From contig QGVE01000136.1 of NCBI GenBank assembly GCA_003242675.1, positions 1 to 6,877 on the forward strand: a stretch of 6,877 bases of DNA, written 5' to 3'. The translations under genes were made by a program, and so were the position numbers. Shown piece by piece: positions 1-4,189 of this stretch (its first letter is position 1; each line of letters opens with the position of its first letter). This stretch comes from Bacillota bacterium. Lineage in GTDB: Bacteria; Bacillota_E; Symbiobacteriia; Symbiobacteriales; Symbiobacteriaceae. The notes beneath the pieces were generated by a model that was not told the origin of the DNA, did no database searches, and saw only the letters and a list, made by a program, of their open reading frames with translations.

Positions 1-384
1 CCGCCGGCGGGCGTTCCGCTCCGCGCGGTCCTCCGGCTTGCCCGCCGGCACGGCGGCCGGCGGGGAGGCGCTCTCGGCTCCGCCCCCCGCCGCCGCCGGG
101 GCGGCGCCGGCGGCGCCGGCCAGCGCCGCGGCCTCCGCGCCGGAGGCCGCGACGAGCCACCCGCCGCGCGCGGGGGGAAACTTCCCGGCCGGCGCGGCGG
201 GTGTGACGGCCTGGCGCCAGCCCAGGTAGCCGGCGCCCAGGATCAGGCACAGGACCAGCAGCACCGTGACCAGCGGGGGCATGCCGCCCGGGCCCGGCAC
301 CCACGTGCCGAGGCCGGCTTCCCACGCCGAACCCACGCCCGGTCTGCGCCACTCGCGGTGCGACCAGCGGCCTCCCTCGCGCAC
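1..384 (-). CDS. Single-pass membrane protein with Ala/Pro/Gly-rich linker, N-terminal part only (runs off left edge)
   Basis: This frame stays open from an in-frame TAG at 420-418 to the left edge, so only the N-terminus (about 128 residues) is visible. I chose the GTG at 384 because a purine-rich SD-like tract (GAGGGGGGGAG, 399-389) lies four bases upstream. GTG 405 and the later GTG 300 and ATG 282 lack an SD. From GTG 384 the protein has an Arg- and Trp-rich cytoplasmic head of about 34 residues, then one strongly hydrophobic segment (282 to about 220, beginning MPPLVTVLLVLCLILGAGYL) that should be a membrane anchor. A low-complexity Ala/Pro/Gly linker and a charged stretch follow up to the edge. 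The catalytic or binding domain, if any, is outside the window. This layout occurs in anchored cell-wall enzymes and many other surface proteins, so I assign no function. It lies 63 bases after glpX with no visible terminator between them, so read-through is possible. Confidence 0.6.
   Translation of the reverse strand, partial: MREGGRWSHREWRRPGVGSAWEAGLGTWVPGPGGMPPLVTVLLVLCLILGAGYLGWRQAVTPAAPAGKFPPARGGWLVAASGAEAAALAGAAGAAPAAAGGGAESASPPAAVPAGKPEDRAERNARRR
127..151. repeat. Perfect 10-bp inverted repeat inside the membrane protein gene
   Basis: CGCGGCCTCC (127-136) and its exact reverse complement (142-151) flank a 5-base spacer, giving a very stable potential mRNA hairpin. It lies in the codons for the Ala-rich linker just after the membrane segment. 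In such GC-rich low-complexity sequence it may simply be chance. Confidence 0.55.
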
Positions 385-447
385 CCGGCTCCCCCCCTCG
401 TCCACTACGGGACAGGTCTATGCGGGGAGCCGGGAAAATATGCCGCC

Positions 448-1419
448 TCAGGCCCCCGGCCGGTACCAGTGCGGCTTGCGGTCGAGCTGGTGCGTGGCCT
501 CGATGAACCGGACCGTGCCGGTCGTGCCCCGGAGGGCGATCGAATGGGTCGTGGCCACGTTCCGGCCCGAGTAGCGCACGCCGCGCAGGAGGTCGCCGTC
601 GGTGATCCCCGTGGCGGCGAAGTAGACGTCGTCGCTCTTCACCAGGTCGTCCAGGGTCAGCACCTGCTCCGGGTCGCTCAGGCCCATCGCCTTGCAGCGG
701 GCGTACTCCTCCTCGTTCTGCGGCTTCAGCCGGGCCTGCATGTCGCCGCCCAGGCACTTCAGGGCCGCCGCGGCCAGCACCCCTTCCGGCGCGCCGCCGA
801 TGCCCCAGAGGATGTCGACCCCTGTCTCGTCAATGGCCGCCGCGACCGCCGGCGCGACGTCGCCGTCGGAGATCAGCTTGATGCGCGCCCCGGCGTCCCG
901 GCACTCCTGGATGAGCTGCCGGTGCCGCTCCCGGTCGAGGATCACCACCGTCAGGTCGCTGATGTCCTTCCCCTTGGCCTGCGCCACCCACTTCAGGTTG
1001 GCGGTGACCGGCGCGGTGATGTCGATGCACCCCCTGGCCCGGGGGCCCACCGCGATCTTCTCCATATACATGTCCGGCGCGTGCAGGAGGTGCCCCCGGG
1101 GCGCCACGGCCACGACGGCGATCGCGCCGTTCAGGCCCTTGGCGACCAGGTTCGTCCCCTCGACGGGGTCGACCGCCACGTCCACCGGGATGCCCCCGGC
1201 GCCGACCCGCTCGCCGATGTAGAGCATCGGCGCCTCGTCCATCTCCCCCTCACCGATCACGACAACGCCGTCGATGGGCACGCGATCGAACCCGGCCCGC
1301 ATCGCGTCCACCGCCAGCTTGTCCGCCATCTCCTTGTCGCCGCGGCCCATCCAGCGCGCGCTGGCCAGTGCGGCCGCCTCCGTCACCCGCACAAGCTCCA
1401 ACGCCAGTTCCCGTTCCAC
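448..1419 (-). CDS. glpX: Class II fructose-1,6-bisphosphatase (GlpX)
   Basis: This cytosolic, metal-dependent enzyme hydrolyses fructose-1,6-bisphosphate to fructose-6-phosphate and phosphate, the committed step of gluconeogenesis. In some bacteria the family also acts on sedoheptulose-1,7-bisphosphate. The protein has 323 residues, normal for GlpX, and appears complete. Family signatures are easy to read: [11 protein letters not shown] at residues 56-66, the metal-binding DPVEGTN at 84-90, the LDRERH stretch at 161-166, GGAPEG at 208-213, and a late ATGITDG. Residues matching the E. coli GlpX metal ligands are D33, E57, D84, E87 and E212, so it should be active. The start is a GTG with a strong SD (GGGGAGGT, 1434-1427) seven bases upstream. 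It follows tal by 55 bases without a terminator, so the two are probably co-transcribed. This pairing matches the tal/glpX neighbourhood of many Firmicutes. Confidence 0.97.
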   Translation of the reverse strand: MERELALELVRVTEAAALASARWMGRGDKEMADKLAVDAMRAGFDRVPIDGVVVIGEGEMDEAPMLYIGERVGAGGIPVDVAVDPVEGTNLVAKGLNGAIAVVAVAPRGHLLHAPDMYMEKIAVGPRARGCIDITAPVTANLKWVAQAKGKDISDLTVVILDRERHRQLIQECRDAGARIKLISDGDVAPAVAAAIDETGVDILWGIGGAPEGVLAAAALKCLGGDMQARLKPQNEEEYARCKAMGLSDPEQVLTLDDLVKSDDVYFAATGITDGDLLRGVRYSGRNVATTHSIALRGTTGTVRFIEATHQLDRKPHWYRPGA

Positions 1420-1474
1420 GTGCGCAACCTCCCCACATGGGCAGCAGCGATGTGCTCTTGTCAGCCCGGTCGCA

Positions 1475-2125
1475 CTACACCCGGCCCTTCGCCGCCTCCC
1501 AGTCCTTCAGGAAGCGCTCGATGCCGATGTCCGTGAGCGGGTGCTTCAGCATCTGGTGGAAGACCTTGGGCGGGATCGTCGCGATGTGCGCCCCGGCCTT
1601 CGCGACCTCGATCACCTGGCCGGGGGTGCGGATCGAGGCGGCAATGATCTCCGTCTCGATGCCGTGCAGGTCGAAGATCTCCGCCACGTCCCGGATGAGC
1701 TGGATGCCGTCCGTCGAGATGTCATCCAGCCGGCCCACGAAGGGCGAGACGAACGCCGCGCCCGCCCGGGCGGCGAGCAGCGCCTGGTTCGGGCTGAAGA
1801 CCAGCGTCACGTTGCAGCGCACGCCCTTGGCGCTCAGCCGGGAGCAGGCCTTCAGCCCCTCGGCCGTCATCGGCAGCTTGATCACGATGTTCTTGTGCAG
1901 CTCGTAGTACTGCCGGGCCTCCTCCACCATGTCGTCGGCCTGGGTGCTCACCACCTCGGCGCTGATCGGCCCGTCCACGATCTCCACGATCTCCCGGAGA
2001 ACCTGGATGAAGTCCCGCCCCTCCTTCGCGACGAGGGAGGGGTTGGTGGTCACCCCGCTCAGCACGCCCCACGAGGCGACCTCGCGGATCTCCTCCACGT
2101 TGGCGGTGTCGATGAACAGCTTCAC
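1475..2125 (-). CDS. tal: Transaldolase, short (TalC/FSA-like) type
   Basis: Transaldolase moves a dihydroxyacetone unit between sugar phosphates (sedoheptulose-7-phosphate plus glyceraldehyde-3-phosphate to erythrose-4-phosphate plus fructose-6-phosphate) in the cytosolic non-oxidative pentose phosphate pathway. The 216-residue protein opens with the family signature [12 protein letters not shown] and has [12 protein letters not shown] at 24-35. The Schiff-base lysine is K83 in NIVIKLP. This short family also includes fructose-6-phosphate aldolase (FSA). Here the discriminating positions look like transaldolase: E57 (AEVVSTQ) where FSA has Gln, and F129 (SPFVGRLDD) where FSA has Tyr. The frame is open further upstream to 2176, but the family begins at VKLFIDTAN and an SD (AGAGGAG, 2141-2135) lies nine bases before the GTG at 2125, so I start there. 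It lies just after a terminator and a possible promoter, and before glpX, so it probably heads a short sugar-phosphate operon. Confidence 0.95.
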   Translation of the reverse strand: MKLFIDTANVEEIREVASWGVLSGVTTNPSLVAKEGRDFIQVLREIVEIVDGPISAEVVSTQADDMVEEARQYYELHKNIVIKLPMTAEGLKACSRLSAKGVRCNVTLVFSPNQALLAARAGAAFVSPFVGRLDDISTDGIQLIRDVAEIFDLHGIETEIIAASIRTPGQVIEVAKAGAHIATIPPKVFHQMLKHPLTDIGIERFLKDWEAAKGRV

Positions 2126-2134
2126 GGCCACTCG

Positions 2135-2141
2135 CTCCTCT
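2135..2141 (-). promoter_or_regulatory. Ribosome binding site deciding the tal start
   Basis: AGAGGAG reads on the minus strand nine bases before GTG 2125. It supports the 216-residue form of Tal over a 233-residue form beginning at 2176, which lacks the usual family N-terminus. Confidence 0.7.
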
Positions 2142-2166
2142 CTCGGGATCCCTTGACTACGAGCCC

Positions 2167-2195
2167 AGATTACCACACCCGCCGCAGCGCGAAAA
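2167..2195 (-). promoter_or_regulatory. Possible extended -10 promoter for tal-glpX
   Basis: On the minus strand TGGTAATCT (2175-2167) resembles an extended -10 element (TGn plus TAATCT) about 40 bases before the tal start. The only -35 candidate at 17-base spacing is TTTTCG (2195-2190), a weak match that overlaps the T-tract of the preceding terminator. The position, just after a terminator and before an operon-leading gene, is what makes it believable. The motif alone is weak. Confidence 0.35.
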
Positions 2196-2215
2196 GGGCC
2201 GGGTTTCCCCGGCCC
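2192..2215 (-). terminator. Intrinsic terminator after the zinc-ribbon gene
   Basis: The minus strand holds a perfect 8-bp GC stem, GGGCCGGG and CCCGGCCC, closed by a GAAA tetraloop of the stable GNRA type and followed at once by TTTT. It lies 25 bases past the stop of the zinc-ribbon gene and before the tal promoter region, so it should end the upstream transcript and separate the two units. The U-tract is short (four T, then C), so efficiency may be partial. Confidence 0.85.
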
Positions 2216-2256
2216 GCTCCCCTCTCGCCGATCCCCCGGCTCACTTCTCGCCGATC
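2211..2256. repeat. 23-bp imperfect tandem duplication across the zinc-ribbon gene stop
   Basis: Two adjacent 23-base units (2234-2256 and 2211-2233) match at 18 of 23 positions, including an identical 11-base core TCTCGCCGATC on the plus strand. The first unit holds the last codons and the stop of the zinc-ribbon gene. The second is non-coding and runs into the terminator stem. It looks like an old local duplication. Confidence 0.5.
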
Positions 2257-2849
2257 TCCAGGTAAGAGGCCCGCAGCACCGCCTCCAGGTCCTGCTCCGT
2301 CGCCGCCGGCACCGTGCGCTGCCGCCCGCAGGCGGCGCAGTAGAGCTCCAGCCGGTCGGGGAACAGGTCCACGCCGATCTCCCGGCTGCCGCAGCGGCAG
2401 CGCAGGAGGCCGTGCGCGCCCATCTCCTGCACCTGGGTCATCACCTGGTACATCACCGCCGGGTCGTCGAAGAAGCCCTCGAACGCCTCGTCCTCCATGA
2501 ACCGCTCCAGGTCGCTGAGGCCCGGGCGCACGTACTCGGCCACGGCCTCCTCGCCGCCCAGGACCCCCAGCTGCAGGTCGGTCTCCGCGCAGGTGATCGG
2601 CTTCAGGTCCGGGGCCCAGAACCGCTCGGGCGCGTAGTAGCGGTAGTGGGTGCCGTCGCACAGGAAGCACGGCACCTGCATCCACACCTGGCCCGGACGC
2701 ACCCCCACGGTGAGCAGGTGGTGGCCGCAGGCGCACGCCACGCGCTGCGAACCCGTGCGGCCCAGGGCGAACCGCGACAGGCCGCTCAGCTGCAGCCGCC
2801 CGCACTGCGGGCACCGCAAGGCCACGGTCACGGTCGTCGGGATCAGCAC
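2241..2849 (-). CDS. Cys-rich zinc-ribbon protein of unknown function
   Basis: I do not recognise a characterised function. Counted from the upstream GTG at 2858 (205 residues), cysteines fall in pairs: CPQC 16-19 with CAC 42-44, CFLC 64-67 with a lone C90, and CRC 154-156 with CAAC 174-177. This suggests an N-terminal and a C-terminal zinc ribbon and perhaps a central half-site. Between them (about 92-150) lies an acidic, probably helical stretch. There is no signal peptide or membrane segment, so it is likely cytosolic. I prefer the GTG at 2849, giving 202 residues, because AGGGGGTG ends six bases before it, whereas the GTG at 2858 has that motif running into the start codon. It begins 44 bases after kce and ends in a strong terminator, so it may be the last gene of the kal-kce unit. 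From memory, unchecked, similar proteins sit near fba/tal loci in other Firmicutes, so its true partner may be central carbon metabolism. Gene reality is well supported; function is open. Confidence 0.85.
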   Translation of the reverse strand: MLIPTTVTVALRCPQCGRLQLSGLSRFALGRTGSQRVACACGHHLLTVGVRPGQVWMQVPCFLCDGTHYRYYAPERFWAPDLKPITCAETDLQLGVLGGEEAVAEYVRPGLSDLERFMEDEAFEGFFDDPAVMYQVMTQVQEMGAHGLLRCRCGSREIGVDLFPDRLELYCAACGRQRTVPAATEQDLEAVLRASYLEIGEK

Positions 2850-2855
2850 GGTCGC

Positions 2856-2863
2856 CACCCCCT
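2856..2863 (-). promoter_or_regulatory. Ribosome binding site deciding the zinc-ribbon protein start
   Basis: AGGGGGTG on the minus strand resembles the AGGAGGTG consensus and stands six bases before GTG 2849. Its last three bases are themselves the in-frame GTG at 2858, which therefore cannot use this SD well. Confidence 0.6.
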
Positions 2864-2893
2864 GCCGGCGCGCGGACTCAACCCTTCAGCGGG

Positions 2894-3727
2894 TCATGAT
2901 TGACCTTTGTTACTTTCTCGCCGGAGGCCCAATATCCTTCTCGCCTCGTCCGGGGTCGCCACGTCCCGGCCCAGCTCCCGGGCGAGCCGCACGATCCGCT
3001 CCACCAGCATGACGTTGGTCGCCTTCACGCCCCGGGTGTAGTAGAGGTTGTCCTCCAGCCCGACCCGCACGTGGCCGCCCATCAATATGGCGGCGACGGC
3101 CAGGGGCAGCTCCGCCCGGCCGATGCCGGCCACCGACCAGGTGCAGCCCGGCGGCAGCGACTCGGCCATGTGCAGCAGGTTCCGGAGGGTCGGGGCGATG
3201 CCGCCCGGCACGCCCATCACGAAGTCGAAGTGCAGCGGCAGCTCCAGGATGCCCTTCTGCACCAGGGCCAGGGCGTTGTCGATGTGGCCCACGTCGAAGG
3301 CCTCGATCTCGGGCACGACGCCGTACTGGCGCATCGTGCGGGCGAAGGTCTCGATGAGGTCCGGCGGGTTCAGGAAGACGTCATTGCCGAAGTTGACGGT
3401 GCCGGTGGTCAGGCTCGCCATCTCCGGCCGCAGGGTCACCGGCGCCAGCCGCTCCTCGGCGGTCATGCCCACGGCCCCGCCGGTGGAGACCTGCACGATC
3501 ACGTCCGTGCGGGCGCGGATCGCATCGATAATCTCCTTGTAGACCGCGGCGTCCTGGGTCGGCGTGCCGTCGGGCAGCCGGCCGTGGACGTGCACCATCG
3601 CCGCGCCGGCCTCCCGGCAGCGGGCCGCGTCCTCGGCGATCTCCTCCGGGGTGAAGGGGATGTGCGGGTTCTGCTCCCGGGTGACCTCGGCGCCGTTCAG
3701 GGCCACGGTGATGATCAGCTTCTCCAC
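2894..3727 (-). CDS. kce: 3-keto-5-aminohexanoate cleavage enzyme (BKACE/DUF849 family)
   Basis: Kce condenses 3-keto-5-aminohexanoate with acetyl-CoA and splits it to acetoacetate and L-3-aminobutyryl-CoA, a late step of lysine fermentation in the cytosol. The 277-residue protein matches the usual length of this Zn-dependent TIM-barrel family. The zinc site is visible as HVHGR with H46 and H48, plus E225 in VGLEDN. Substrate residues known from the Cloacimonas-type enzyme have counterparts in E14, S81 (QVSTGG), R221 and D226. The family also cleaves other beta-keto acids. The Kce assignment rests on these residues and on kal next door. The GTG start has an SD (GGGGAGGT, 3741-3734) six bases upstream that overlaps the kal stop codon, so translation is probably coupled to kal. 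The last codons (RRESNKGQS) are much more AT-rich than the rest of the gene. Lysine fermentation genes are usually clustered, but here only kal is adjacent. Confidence 0.95.
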   Translation of the reverse strand: MEKLIITVALNGAEVTREQNPHIPFTPEEIAEDAARCREAGAAMVHVHGRLPDGTPTQDAAVYKEIIDAIRARTDVIVQVSTGGAVGMTAEERLAPVTLRPEMASLTTGTVNFGNDVFLNPPDLIETFARTMRQYGVVPEIEAFDVGHIDNALALVQKGILELPLHFDFVMGVPGGIAPTLRNLLHMAESLPPGCTWSVAGIGRAELPLAVAAILMGGHVRVGLEDNLYYTRGVKATNVMLVERIVRLARELGRDVATPDEARRILGLRRESNKGQS

Positions 3728-3731
3728 GGCC

Positions 3732-4151
3732 CTACCTCCCCTCGCCCGGGGCCGCAGGGCCGCCGCCCGGCCCCCGCTGGAACGGCTTGGGCACCACGCA
3801 GGTGCCCGTCGCCCGCGCCACCAGGATCGGCTCCTCCAGCACCCGGGCCCGGGACGGCTGCTCGGGGGTGGGGTCGGCGGCGATCACCTTGTAGGCCTCG
3901 AACGCCATCCCGCGGGAGGTGTTGCCCACCCGGGTGATGCGCCCCCGCACCTCCAGGAAGTCGCCGGCGTAGACCGGGGCCTTGAACTCCACCATGTCGT
4001 AGGCGACGAACAGCCCCTCGTCGCCGTCGTGGCGGATCAGGAGCTCGGTCGCCACGTCGCCGAACAGCCCCAGCACCCGGGCGCCGTCCACCAGGTTGCC
4101 GCCGTAGTGCGCGTCCTTGGCCGACATCCGCACACGCAGGGTCGCTTCCAT
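3732..4151 (-). CDS. kal: 3-aminobutyryl-CoA ammonia lyase
   Basis: Kal removes ammonia from L-3-aminobutyryl-CoA to give crotonyl-CoA, which enters butyrate-type fermentation. It uses the direct product of Kce. The 139-residue protein is a single hotdog-fold domain with the family's conserved stretches [13 protein letters not shown] (13-25), [20 protein letters not shown] (29-48) and [12 protein letters not shown] (54-65), closing at [11 protein letters not shown] (116-126). The final 13 residues are a Gly/Pro tail ([13 protein letters not shown]), probably beyond the folded domain. That stretch also carries the kce ribosome binding site at the DNA level. The ATG start, unlike the GTG starts of its neighbours, has a clear SD (AGGGAGGA) seven bases upstream. 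It begins 38 bases after the protease stop and ends four bases before kce. I see no promoter or terminator in the protease-kal gap, so it may depend on read-through or on a promoter inside the protease gene. Confidence 0.95.
   Translation of the reverse strand: MEATLRVRMSAKDAHYGGNLVDGARVLGLFGDVATELLIRHDGDEGLFVAYDMVEFKAPVYAGDFLEVRGRITRVGNTSRGMAFEAYKVIAADPTPEQPSRARVLEEPILVARATGTCVVPKPFQRGPGGGPAAPGEGR
3734..3741 (-). promoter_or_regulatory. kce ribosome binding site overlapping the kal stop
   Basis: GGGGAGGT on the minus strand ends on the first base of the kal TAG codon (3734-3732), six bases before the kce GTG. This arrangement favours translational coupling of the two consecutive pathway enzymes. 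Confidence 0.75.
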
Positions 4152-4189
4152 GGATCGGTCCTCCCTTCCTCAGGGCTCGTCAGCCGCCG

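Noticed and set aside
38..229. Small plus-strand Ala/Pro-rich open frame of 63 codons
   Set aside because: It has no SD and is of low complexity. The minus strand there encodes a convincing membrane segment.
358..1536. Long plus-strand open frame of 392 codons
   Set aside because: It is antisense to glpX, which has clear catalytic motifs and an SD. The His/Arg/Gly-rich translation is typical of a GC-rich shadow frame.
1274..2500. Plus-strand open frame of 408 codons
   Set aside because: It covers parts of glpX, tal and the zinc-ribbon gene in antisense and crosses the terminator, so it is a high-GC artefact.
2170..2814. Minus-strand open frame of 214 codons overlapping the zinc-ribbon gene
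   Set aside because: The competing frame has ordered CxxC pairs and an SD. This one is Arg/Ala/Gly-rich and runs through the terminator.
2900..3937. Plus-strand open frame of 345 codons
   Set aside because: It is antisense to kce and kal, with low-complexity composition and no recognisable family. The opposite strand is plainly coding.
4152..4189. Possible terminator or promoter between the protease and kal
   Set aside because: The 38-base gap has no stem with a T-tract and no -10-like element; only the kal SD is evident.
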